From: Halocafeteria seosinensis
Lineage: Eukaryota > Sar > Bigyra > Bicosoecida
NCBI GenBank assembly: GCA_001687465.1
Contig: LVLI01001127.1
Coordinates: forward strand, 1 to 12,656
Length of the DNA stretch: 12,656 nt
Direction: 5' to 3'
Positions 6,361 through 12,656 of the stretch are shown here, in pieces; the first letter of the stretch is position 1, and every line of letters starts with the position of its first letter. The translations under genes were made by a program, and so were the position numbers. A model generated the notes under the pieces. It was not told the origin of the DNA. It saw only the letters and a program-made list of their open reading frames with translations, and did no database searches.

Positions 6361-8805
6361 TTAAAAAGTAGCAATATTGTTGTCCAGTTTAGAGGAGGTA
6401 TTGCTGTTCACTTTGACCGTATTTGTCCCCTCTCCCTGCGTAATATTGTTTTGCGTGATAATGAGTCGTTCCACCTCTCCATCATTCTGGTCTTTGATAA
6501 CGACAGCATCCCCACTATTGAAATGAGTTCCCGATCCATCAATATCCATAATACAGCCACTCATAAGGCAATCATGACAGCCTATAATTCGGACTTTGCC
6601 ATCAACGGCATTGTCTTGGGACAGGAAGTTCCAGAAACAGTTGACCAATCGGAAATTGGGGACGCCTAAAATCTCCATAGCACGGTGGCCATCTTGCAAA
6701 CGGGCACATTTCAGATTGCTCATTTGCGTTCGTACAAAGGTATCCGATGAAGCACTCGTTCCGATTTGAAAACAGGCACATGTCGGCTGAGCCGTTCCCT
6801 GAGGTCGGAGGATTTGGATATTATCCATAGTTAAATCATTTTGTACCTGTGATGGGGCGATTTGGACAATTCCCTCGGTCGGGTTATCCAAGCCATTCTG
6901 CCAACTGATCCCATTGGTAAACTGTAGCATGTCGCTATCGCCATGGACATAGATATCCCTTGATTGTACCGTGTCGAAATAATAATGACTCAGTGAAACC
7001 TTTTGCCCTCCATTGATTTCAAACGCATCGCCTTGACAAAGATTGATCTGAAGCCCCGACACCAAAATATCTTCTGCCGTATTGCTGATGGAAACCCCCG
7101 ACTGAATATTGTTGAAGATGAGATTGGTCAAATTAATTTTCTTACTGTCATCAATAGAAATAACCTTTGAACTGCTGTTGCCGTTTCCACGATAATGGAT
7201 TCCCGATAGGATCATGCCGGTACATTGTTGGATGTCTATCCCCAAACTGTCCGAATTGGTGATATTGACGTTCGAGATATTCACTCCATGTGGAACATTG
7301 GAACTGCCCGATCCTTTATGGACAAATATGGCACGGTAGCAGGTAGAATTCAAGGCAAATCCATCCACAGTAGCGTTTTGTTCTCCATCCAATTCCATGG
7401 CATCTTGATCAGATGAGCCATCCCCGATGTCTTCGAACGTCAGATTATTAAATTTGTTTTGTTTCCCGTTAAATGATTCTATCCCCTTTTCTGAGACGTT
7501 TTTGACTTCAATGTTTCCAATTGAATTATTTCGTGTTTTGTTCAGTCGAATCCCCACATCAATTGGCAATGCGGATAAGTTACCACGCACGTTGGCATCC
7601 ATGTAAATCCCATCCACCGTCGAATCCTGAGAGTATTGATTTAATGATATAAAATACGATAATTCCGAATCATAGTCATATGTCTTGGTATCTTGATAGA
7701 CTCCGATATTTCGAAGTGTATTATTATTCGCCATGTTGCCACTTGACCCAGTAATTTGTATCGGAAATTTTCGGGGGGTTGTCTGTTGATTGGTATAGCC
7801 ACAGTCCATAAGATAGCCATTTTCAATCGAACAGTGTCGGCATTCATTCAGGATAAGAACATCCCCTTGGCATTCGGTGGCATTGATATTTTCCACTCGA
7901 TGAAATTCACAAATATCATCTCCGGATTGCGATCCATCGACGTAAATGATTTTGTCCCCGATCTTACGGGCTCGGATATCGGTGACTAAATTACGTTTGC
8001 CCTGGATCCAGATCCCGTATTCTTGACACCCTGCGATAAATACATCGGATACTTGGATATTCCGGCCTTTGATTCGGATCCCTTGATTGAGATTGGGGAA
8101 ATCCGAATTCCCCATATCCACGTCTTCATTCTCATTAATATGGACGTCCCGAATAATGGGGGAGTATTGGTCGGATCCATCAATATTGCTTCCACTTCCC
8201 ACTTGATTGCCGACAAACATGGATTGTTGATCGTGCTTGGAAAAAAACAAGTGACTAAAGGCACAATCATAGGTGCCACGAATATCCAAACCGGTAAAAC
8301 CCCTCGTACATTCCACATCAAATATCGAACTTTTATACGATTGGGACACTTGGATACAAGATTTGGAATAGAAAACCCCCACACCATCCACCGTCAATCC
8401 GGTGATAGACATACTGCTGTTATTGCCCATGAGGAAAATATCTTGAGGACTGTCCTCTTCTTCTTCTTTTTGGATAATGGTCGTCCCTCGGCCTTCGCCA
8501 CGCAAACGGACACCATGGAGCATCTGAATGGCGTAGGATTGCCCCTCTTGTGTACTGACCGAAAATGTCCCTCCGCTTAGTTGGACTTGGCCACCACCTT
8601 CATTATTGACCTGATTGATGGCTTGCTGTATCTGTTCTTGATCATCCGTTCCATCACAGGTATAGTCGGCGTTGTCTTTGATATCTTGCGACATACTGGA
8701 TGACGCCACTGTGACGGACGACAACGACGCCCCTGCCGATATGTCGGGAATGAGATGTTCATAAATTTTCGCCGTGTTCCGATTGATGATTGAACTAACT
8801 GCCAT
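6361..8805 (-). CDS. Right-handed parallel beta-helix protein (pectate-lyase-like)
   Basis: 814 residues. Residues about 41-112 match the entry of the pectate-lyase-3/tailspike type of right-handed beta-helix: DYTCDGTDDQEQIQQAI, then GG-V-L--GTF, then HGVRLRGEGRGTTII. From about 125 to 790 the chain shows short repeated strands rich in N, D, G and I (for example VSDVFIAG, IENGYLMDCG, VKNVSEKGI), as expected for many helix coils. The first 35 residues look like a separate attachment segment. No signal peptide or membrane segment is seen. Such proteins bind or cleave polysaccharides, as in phage tailspikes; whether this one is an enzyme cannot be read from the sequence. It lies between the lipase and the LamG fibre on the same strand, consistent with a host-contact module. 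A TATAGA box precedes the start by 5 bases. Confidence 0.85.
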   Translation of the reverse strand: MAVSSIINRNTAKIYEHLIPDISAGASLSSVTVASSSMSQDIKDNADYTCDGTDDQEQIQQAINQVNNEGGGQVQLSGGTFSVSTQEGQSYAIQMLHGVRLRGEGRGTTIIQKEEEEDSPQDIFLMGNNSSMSITGLTVDGVGVFYSKSCIQVSQSYKSSIFDVECTRGFTGLDIRGTYDCAFSHLFFSKHDQQSMFVGNQVGSGSNIDGSDQYSPIIRDVHINENEDVDMGNSDFPNLNQGIRIKGRNIQVSDVFIAGCQEYGIWIQGKRNLVTDIRARKIGDKIIYVDGSQSGDDICEFHRVENINATECQGDVLILNECRHCSIENGYLMDCGYTNQQTTPRKFPIQITGSSGNMANNNTLRNIGVYQDTKTYDYDSELSYFISLNQYSQDSTVDGIYMDANVRGNLSALPIDVGIRLNKTRNNSIGNIEVKNVSEKGIESFNGKQNKFNNLTFEDIGDGSSDQDAMELDGEQNATVDGFALNSTCYRAIFVHKGSGSSNVPHGVNISNVNITNSDSLGIDIQQCTGMILSGIHYRGNGNSSSKVISIDDSKKINLTNLIFNNIQSGVSISNTAEDILVSGLQINLCQGDAFEINGGQKVSLSHYYFDTVQSRDIYVHGDSDMLQFTNGISWQNGLDNPTEGIVQIAPSQVQNDLTMDNIQILRPQGTAQPTCACFQIGTSASSDTFVRTQMSNLKCARLQDGHRAMEILGVPNFRLVNCFWNFLSQDNAVDGKVRIIGCHDCLMSGCIMDIDGSGTHFNSGDAVVIKDQNDGEVERLIITQNNITQGEGTNTVKVNSNTSSKLDNNIATF

Positions 8806-8810
8806 ATTCT

Positions 8811-8816
8811 TCTATA
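8811..8816 (-). promoter_or_regulatory. TATAGA start-proximal box of beta-helix gene
   Basis: Minus-strand GGGATATAGAAGAAT directly precedes the ATG at 8803-8805. The core and following bases (GATATAGAAGA) are identical to those before the plus-strand gene at 9768. Confidence 0.55.
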
Positions 8817-8835
8817 TCCCAACGGCAAAAATAAT

Positions 8836-9714
8836 TCACTGTCCCTGCTTGAATATCTCCACCAATTTCCACGGATCATTGTTGATTTGCTTCTTGTCCT
8901 CTTTGGTAATGAGTCCCAACTTGACCAAATCATCCAAATTGGGTTTCCGTCGGCCACCACCCCGTTTCTTATTGGTGGCGTCGGTTTTCTTGAGCCCCTT
9001 GAAATTTTCAAGGCTGTGATTTTGTAATGCTTTCTTCGATACCTGAGGGAAGACGAACAAATTCTTCTTCAAAAAGCGTCCGGACAGGGAATACAAAGGA
9101 TCCCCTGCTATGTACCACTGCTCGTAGCCTTTGGGACGGCGTACTAAATCCTTTGGCTGTAACGCCGAATTGAATCCACGCCCTCCTTTGGCAAAGTGGT
9201 CTAGATCTCGTTGTATCTGAAGTTGTACCGCCCCACCCAGTGAATGGCCGACCGTGAAAATACATTCGCCTCGGCCAAACCGTTCCAAGAATTTGGTGGT
9301 GGTTCGTAGATCTTTCTGGTACCGGTCGCTTTCCGATAACCGATTGAACATGATCCGACGATCCGCCGTCAAGTCGGTGACCGATTGGACGACGGTGCCC
9401 CGATACCCGATGAGATAAACATCATTTTGCCGGTCTTCATAGGCCGTGAAGGTCGGCGTCTGGAATCCTTGAACCTTTGCCCACCATTGGTTGATAATCT
9501 GAGGTCGTTCCTTTGGTTTTTGATAGGACGCTTGAGCCACTTGGAAAAAGGTGGAGGCATTCGGACTCTTACAGACCCGTGGTTTGCTTTCTTGGGTCGT
9601 ATCAAAACCGGTGTCCGAGATATCTGCTGTCTGCTTTTCGTCTTGCTTCCGCTCTTTCTTGGCTTTGGCCGATTCTGTGATTTGACTAAACAATCCACGC
9701 AGAGCGTCGTCCAT
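8836..9714 (-). CDS. Class 3 (fungal-type) lipase-like hydrolase
   Basis: 292 residues with an alpha/beta-hydrolase lipase-3 core. The IGYRGT stretch (102-107) is the usual oxyanion-strand motif, GHSLGGA (156-162) holds nucleophile Ser158, AGDPLY supplies Asp205 and NHSLENF supplies His233. Spacing fits the family and all three residues are present, so activity is likely. The first 45 residues are charged and Lys/Glu-rich without a signal peptide. After the core, a basic linker (KKRGGGRRK, about 249-257) leads to a small C-terminal segment of about 35 residues. Lipases of this class occur in polinton-like viruses and virophages, where a role in membrane breaching is suspected. It reads toward the beta-helix gene, and the two genes are about 30 bases apart. 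The start has a TATAGA box 3 bases upstream. Confidence 0.88.
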   Translation of the reverse strand: MDDALRGLFSQITESAKAKKERKQDEKQTADISDTGFDTTQESKPRVCKSPNASTFFQVAQASYQKPKERPQIINQWWAKVQGFQTPTFTAYEDRQNDVYLIGYRGTVVQSVTDLTADRRIMFNRLSESDRYQKDLRTTTKFLERFGRGECIFTVGHSLGGAVQLQIQRDLDHFAKGGRGFNSALQPKDLVRRPKGYEQWYIAGDPLYSLSGRFLKKNLFVFPQVSKKALQNHSLENFKGLKKTDATNKKRGGGRRKPNLDDLVKLGLITKEDKKQINNDPWKLVEIFKQGQ

Positions 9715-9717
9715 GAT

Positions 9718-9723
9718 TCTATA
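9718..9723 (-). promoter_or_regulatory. TATAGA start-proximal box of lipase
   Basis: TATAGA on the minus strand, 3 bases from the lipase ATG (9712-9714). It faces the box at 9759-9764 of the divergent gene; only 53 bases separate the two coding regions. Confidence 0.5.
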
Positions 9724-9758
9724 TCAATGACGTTCATAAATTTTATTTGTCAGGAGGA

Positions 9759-9764
9759 TATAGA
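9759..9764 (+). promoter_or_regulatory. TATAGA start-proximal box
   Basis: Plus-strand GGATATAGAAGA ends right before the ATG at 9768. An AGGAGG string sits just upstream, but no other gene here has one, so I do not read it as a ribosome-binding site. Confidence 0.55.
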
Positions 9765-9767
9765 AGA

Positions 9768-10427
9768 ATGTCCCATCTGTTAGATAATGAGATCCCCGTG
9801 ACCATGAGCCAAGACGCCTGTGAACAAGCATGGAACGGCAAACAGTGTATCTATGAGCAATACGATCCAGAGACAACCGACATCATGCCTCTGTGGTTGG
9901 TCGTCCATTGTACCAAGATCCCGAAAAAGGAAGACGTCCATAACTTGCTCTTACGCATATATAATCACGTGGAAATCCGGTGTGATCTCTTGGACACCAA
10001 GCAATTGCTGTACATGAGCCGGTATAAGAGCCGATTATGGTTCATGTTCCCCCACATCCACTTGAATTACGACGACACCCAGAAATTGGCGTTGTCTCTT
10101 GAATTCTGCCTACAAAACAAAGTCTGTGACGAAGTGGAGAGTATTTCGTTCAAGGACACTCGCCCCCTGTTCGGTCAGTGGATCTTTGAGGAGAATGAAA
10201 AGCGGGTGCGTCGGTGTCCATTGCCCTGTTTCCGCTATTATCCGGTTTGGGTGTGTCCCCACCCATTGCGAATTAGCCGGAGCAAACAATACGAAAAGCA
10301 ATATTACTACCAAACCGAACGCTTGGGAGCCAAAGAGGAACGCCAATTCAGGGCGTTCGGGTGCGTCAACCGGCTGATGAGCCTGTACCCTCGTGAAGAA
10401 CGGGAACGGATCTCGTTGGTACGCTGA
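9768..10427 (+). CDS. Cys-rich orphan protein
   Basis: 219 residues, family not recognised. The frame is open from a TTG at 9747, but the ATG at 9768 follows a TATAGA box and is preferred. The protein has about ten cysteines. One cluster near residues 155-170 (CPLPC, then VCPH) could bind a metal. The middle part (WFMFPHIHLNYDD and onward) followed by an Arg-rich part vaguely recalls the C-terminal half of archaeo-eukaryotic primases, but I see no acidic catalytic pair, so this is weak. The last third is strongly charged (QTERLGAKEERQ, REERERI). There is no signal peptide or membrane segment. It is one of only two plus-strand genes, divergent from the lipase and convergent with the 145-residue paralogue, with a shared hairpin between their stops. 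Confidence 0.7.
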   Translation: MSHLLDNEIPVTMSQDACEQAWNGKQCIYEQYDPETTDIMPLWLVVHCTKIPKKEDVHNLLLRIYNHVEIRCDLLDTKQLLYMSRYKSRLWFMFPHIHLNYDDTQKLALSLEFCLQNKVCDEVESISFKDTRPLFGQWIFEENEKRVRRCPLPCFRYYPVWVCPHPLRISRSKQYEKQYYYQTERLGAKEERQFRAFGCVNRLMSLYPREERERISLVR

Positions 10428-10430
10428 TGA

Positions 10431-10451
10431 AAAATGATAATGAATCATTTT
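10431..10451. terminator. Hairpin between convergent genes
   Basis: AAAATGAT (10431-10438) pairs perfectly with ATCATTTT (10444-10451) across a 5-base loop. It lies 3 bases from each of the two facing stop codons (10425-10427 plus strand, 10455-10457 minus strand), so it can form in both transcripts. This is the same arrangement as at 998-1027. Confidence 0.55.
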
Positions 10452-10454
10452 CCT

Positions 10455-10892
10455 TTAGGCCTTACCGATCACGATTTTTAAGTTTTGATCCAAACTGTAT
10501 TGATTGAGCGTATAATTTTTAAGCATGTGGTCGGCATCCTGTTTATGTAACGACAGGGTATAGACTTGTTTATTCGGAGAGTGTTCGTTGCTGAAAGGTA
10601 CAAGGCCAATCTTTATGTGTTGGGCTGGTACTTGATCCCACAACAAATTGTACCTGTCGGCTAGATTCGCAATTTCTTCTTGCGTTTTCGGTACATGAAG
10701 TTCGGCATGATTCCCAGAGAACGATTGTCTTAGAATGAAATACTCTCTGGAATAAAAGATGTCACGATCATTCATTAATCTCTTGAACAAGTCGTCAAGG
10801 ATACGTACCTTCATCCAAGTATAAGCGTTCATATCGGCTAACGTATGGGCTTGTTTCGCTTCTTCATCATAGATTATCAATTTCTCTGCCAT
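10455..10892 (-). CDS. Orphan 145-residue protein, paralogue 2
   Basis: Function unknown. It is a paralogue of the gene at 561-998: same length, same MAEKLI-YD start, LADMNAY, IFYS-E-F, VP--HIKIG and YTLS--KQ-A--ML blocks, with the C-terminal end unrelated and small insertions balancing deletions. The two genes flank the structural module and point inward toward it. Both carry the same distal A/T box and a TATAGGAC box, so the duplication included control sequence. The start ATG (10890-10892) is fixed by that match. It is soluble-looking, with no recognised motif. It lies just after the helicase on the same strand. Confidence 0.8.
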   Translation of the reverse strand: MAEKLIIYDEEAKQAHTLADMNAYTWMKVRILDDLFKRLMNDRDIFYSREYFILRQSFSGNHAELHVPKTQEEIANLADRYNLLWDQVPAQHIKIGLVPFSNEHSPNKQVYTLSLHKQDADHMLKNYTLNQYSLDQNLKIVIGKA

Positions 10893-10894
10893 GT

Positions 10895-10900
10895 CCTATA
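10895..10900 (-). promoter_or_regulatory. TATAGG start-proximal box
   Basis: Minus-strand ATATAGGAC immediately before the ATG of paralogue 2. It matches TATAGGAC before paralogue 1 at 548-555. Confidence 0.5.
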
Positions 10901-10905
10901 TGAAT

Positions 10906-10926
10906 CGGATGAAAAATTTTTCTATA
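10906..10926 (-). promoter_or_regulatory. Distal A/T promoter box, copy 2
   Basis: Minus-strand copy of the 21-base element at 522-542, with a single T-to-C difference. Its GAAAAATTTTTC core is a perfect 12-bp palindrome, suggesting a dimeric protein site or a promoter element. Its 3' edge is 13 bases from the ATG. Confidence 0.5.
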
Positions 10927-10949
10927 AGCCTTTGTCGGCTGATGAAAAA

Positions 10950-10977
10950 ATAATAATGAAAATGAAATCATTATTAT
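10950..10977 (-). terminator. AT-rich hairpin at helicase 3' end
   Basis: ATAATAATGA (10950-10959) pairs perfectly with TCATTATTAT (10968-10977) over an 8-base loop. The right arm includes one base of the helicase stop codon (10977-10979). The stem closely resembles those at 6327-6351 and 998-1027. Confidence 0.55.
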
Positions 10978-12008
10978 CAATCGTCGTCAAGAAGGAAGGG
11001 AACATCCGTTTCAAGGAATCCTCGCTGACTTAGCGTGTTTTCAATTCGCTGATAAGTAAATTTAAACCCACGTTCTTTGGAAGAACGGTATATCTCAATG
11101 CCATCCACTTTTTTCAGATCTCGTGTCACTTTGCTTTTGCTCAGTGGAAGATTTTCCCCTCGCCGGTATTGGTTCTTATACCACTCGGAAAGATCATCAA
11201 ACAGCCCGTCATTACTAATAAAAACCTCTTCCTGTCCCTCATAGTTCGGTAAAAAGTGATCCAATAAGAATTTATCAATAATGGATGCGTTGGCCAGTTT
11301 GTTGGCCTTGTACGAATTTGTAATGGGGGCTTCTTTCTTAAAATCACAGTCACGTAAGTCAATGGACGTCAGGTGATCATAAATCAGGCGAATAAAAAGC
11401 GGATCGTCCAGCAAATCGGTCACCGGAGCAAAAAAGGCGGTATCATCTGCATGTTTCCTTGAGGTTTCAAAATCCACATATCGGCGATCGCCTTCTTCAA
11501 TCTTGACCGGATTGTCGCTATTGGAACAGAACACAAACCGCCCAAAGAAATTCATGGGTTTCCGTACCCCACATTTCCGATTAATCCAGATCTTGTTGTA
11601 TGTTGTAATCAACGATTTCAGTTGCCCCGACGCTTCATGTCCTTTCTTGTCGGTGATTTCATCTGCCACGATAAGCAACTTATTTTCCAACGCCTCGTTG
11701 AATTCCCCCACGATATTTTCAATTTTAGATTGCGTTGTGGCATATTTGTCCCCTATGATCCGTCGCATAATCTCTTCAAATACCAAGTTCTTACCCGTGC
11801 CTTGCCCACCATGGAAAATAAGAGCCTTCAGACATTCTTCCTTCTTAGAAGGCCGTTGTAGGCAATGGCTCAGCCATTTTTCAACATACCCCCGACATTC
11901 GTCCAATTTGGGGTCGTCGGTCTCTTCATCAAACCCCACCAAATTGGCTAGAATATCTCGGAAGCGTTGTAATCCTTGATAGTATTTCTTTCGCTTGTCG
12001 TCACTCAT
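10977..12008 (-). CDS. D5-type superfamily 3 helicase, ATPase and C-terminal part
   Basis: 343 residues counted from the ATG at 12006-12008. Walker A is GGQGTGKN (67-74), Walker B is LLIVADE (111-117), FVFCSN (158-163) fits the sensor/motif C strand, and GDRRY (173-177) the arginine finger. This is the virus and phage D5-like helicase ATPase, which unwinds DNA at replication forks. The stretch VEKWLSHCLQRPSKKEECLKAL before Walker A is the usual lead-in. The C-terminal third looks like a winged-helix domain. The N-terminal lead-in expected in relatives, with its NTF-GF motif, is present but one frame away (12001-12306). This frame is open to a TTG at 12143, but those extra residues are the out-of-frame reading of that segment. 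No TATAGA box precedes 12008, so this is probably part of one larger gene. Confidence 0.85.
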   Translation of the reverse strand: MSDDKRKKYYQGLQRFRDILANLVGFDEETDDPKLDECRGYVEKWLSHCLQRPSKKEECLKALIFHGGQGTGKNLVFEEIMRRIIGDKYATTQSKIENIVGEFNEALENKLLIVADEITDKKGHEASGQLKSLITTYNKIWINRKCGVRKPMNFFGRFVFCSNSDNPVKIEEGDRRYVDFETSRKHADDTAFFAPVTDLLDDPLFIRLIYDHLTSIDLRDCDFKKEAPITNSYKANKLANASIIDKFLLDHFLPNYEGQEEVFISNDGLFDDLSEWYKNQYRRGENLPLSKSKVTRDLKKVDGIEIYRSSKERGFKFTYQRIENTLSQRGFLETDVPFLLDDD

Positions 12009-12306
12009 AGTAAAACGGCGTTGTCCATTCCGCTCGGAACCCTTCAAAGGTATTGATGTCGTTTTCTTGTACATTGTCGTCCTGATACGGCCAGAAATCA
12101 ACATCCCGATACTGTGACCCAACATGGGCTTTCCAGTATTCAATGTTCTTCTTGCCTAAATAGGTGTAACTTTTGAGCAAATCATTAGGCTGAATGGTTG
12201 CCCCGTAATATCCACGATCCGGAAAATATTGTTGACCTCTCCCGTGACCGAAATAAGCCGGAAGAATGTATCCATTAAGCGAAGCGTCAAGATCTGTTGG
12301 TAATGT
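12001..12306 (-). pseudogene. Out-of-frame D5 N-terminal segment of the helicase
   Basis: This frame is open from just after a TGA at 12307-12309 to a TGA at 12001-12003 and has no ATG within it. It encodes typical D5-helicase lead-in sequence: YGATIQPNDLLKSYTYL, then IEYWKAHVGSQYRDVDFWPY, then NTFEGFRAE close to the end. That NTF-GF motif normally sits in the same chain as Walker A, here about 75 residues further on. The segment is one frame off from both the upstream coiled-coil piece and the downstream ATPase piece, which share a frame. The simplest readings are two indels of opposite sign, real or from sequencing near a contig end. It overlaps the ATPase ATG as ATGAGTGA. Confidence 0.65.
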
Positions 12307-12569
12307 TCAAATTCCTTATCCACCTCTTTGATTTTCTCTGATTTTTCAATGTTTTCCATGTTTTTTTCCAACTGTTTGATCTCATTGTTACATTTCTTGA
12401 TCTTTTGCTTACATTCCTGATCTAGACAGGCTTTCTCTTCCTCTAACCCTTTTATCTCTTTGTTAATTTCCTCTTTCTGTTCTGTGATCGCCTGATCTCT
12501 GTGGGTTTTCCAGCAACGGCCAATGATCCGTTCAATTTGCTCAATTATCACCCGCCAACGTGAAATCAA
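12156..12569 (-). CDS. Coiled-coil segment upstream of helicase, probably part of same gene
   Basis: Open for 137 codons in the same frame as the ATPase piece. Residues about 25-95 are a Lys/Glu-rich heptad-like coiled coil (EEINKEIKGLEEEKACLDQE, then KIKKCNNEIKQLEKN), as is common between primase and helicase parts of D5-like proteins. After roughly residue 98 (EHYQQIL) the reading loses protein-like character, where the out-of-frame segment takes over, so the true coding use of this frame probably ends near 12270. The first open codons lie inside the 48-bp palindrome, with a stop just upstream, only a TTG or GTG as possible starts there, and the first ATG at 12359. No TATAGA box is seen. 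The N-terminus is therefore uncertain or lost. Confidence 0.5.
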   Translation of the reverse strand: MISRWRVIIEQIERIIGRCWKTHRDQAITEQKEEINKEIKGLEEEKACLDQECKQKIKKCNNEIKQLEKNMENIEKSEKIKEVDKEFEHYQQILTLRLMDTFFRLISVTGEVNNIFRIVDITGQPFSLMICSKVTPI

Positions 12570-12593
12570 TTGATTTCACGTTGGCGGGTGATA
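12546..12593. repeat. Perfect 48-bp palindrome
   Basis: Two 24-base arms without a spacer, centred between 12569 and 12570: the left arm starts TATCACCCGCCAACG and the right arm ends CGTTGGCGGGTGATA. The symmetry stops sharply at both ends (T12545 against G12594). It is much longer and more GC-rich than the 3'-end hairpins elsewhere. The left arm is readable as the start of the coiled-coil frame, and the right arm closes that frame. It could be a replication or resolution site, a hairpin end, a recombination product, or a fold-back assembly artefact. Confidence 0.8.
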
Positions 12594-12656
12594 GGGCATT
12601 TTAACCAGCATATAATAATTTATGCCGGATTTTAATATAAAATGCCGGATTTATTT
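12594..12656. repeat. AT-rich right edge with 11-bp direct repeat
   Basis: No gene is seen. ATGCCGGATTT occurs at 12622-12632 and again at 12642-12652, spaced exactly 20 bases, in an otherwise AT-rich stretch that runs off the window. This may be the start of a longer tandem array. Confidence 0.45.

Noticed and set aside
8023-8580. Plus-strand open frame of 185 codons inside the beta-helix gene
   Set aside because: Antisense shadow of a repeat-rich gene, without a TATAGA box or domain pattern.
9751-9770. AGGAGG as a bacterial ribosome-binding site
   Set aside because: It is about 10 bases from the ATG but unique in the window; all other genes share the TATAGA box instead.
12001-12008. ATGAGTGA as a true stop-restart junction between two genes
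   Set aside because: Possible, but the D5 lead-in has no start codon of its own and in relatives it is continuous with the ATPase, so a frame disruption is the simpler reading.
12009-12143. Helicase start at the TTG at 12143
   Set aside because: The added residues are the wrong-frame reading of the NTFEGF segment and look random.
12360-12367. A-AAA-AAC slippery heptamer in the coiled-coil segment as a programmed -1 frameshift
   Set aside because: It is in phase, but the -1 frame stops after about four codons, well before the D5 lead-in opens at 12306.

Overview
The window looks like part of a eukaryote-infecting dsDNA virus or virus-derived element of the polinton-like virus / virophage type, or a small nucleocytoplasmic virus. 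Three genes point that way. One is an adenain/Ulp1-fold maturation protease with a complete His-Asp-Gln-Cys set. The second is a D5-type superfamily 3 helicase. The third is a class 3 lipase of the sort carried by such viruses. Coding is dense, on both strands, without introns or a consistent bacterial ribosome-binding pattern. Nearly every start codon instead has a TATAGA-like motif 1-7 bases upstream. No major capsid protein, packaging ATPase, DNA polymerase or integrase is present, so the exact lineage cannot be fixed and the window is probably a fragment.

Layout from left to right. Positions 1-147 are non-coding and crowded with small hairpins. Next is an orphan gene (148-471, -), divergent from a 145-residue orphan (561-998, +). 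From 1026 to 9714 runs a minus-strand block, read from high to low coordinates: lipase, parallel beta-helix protein, triple-LamG fibre-like protein, a 577-residue charged protein with a SAP-like motif and very basic tail, a small membrane protein, and the maturation protease. This is a virion/host-attachment module. To its right are a plus-strand Cys-rich orphan (9768-10427), a second copy of the 145-residue orphan (10455-10892, -), and the helicase region (10977-12569, -).

The helicase is broken into three collinear pieces in alternating frames. Close to the right edge lie a perfect 48-bp palindrome and a short direct repeat.

Regulation appears compact. TATAGA boxes abut the start codons, and the two orphan paralogues also share a 21-base upstream box at 20/21 identity. 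AT-rich hairpins with related ATAATAAT-type stems sit at the ends of some genes, including between both convergent pairs. They would divide the minus-strand genes into a lipase/beta-helix unit and a LamG/577-residue/membrane/protease unit. I infer that the beta-helix and LamG proteins bind or degrade host surface glycans, the lipase acts on membranes, and the protease matures virion proteins.
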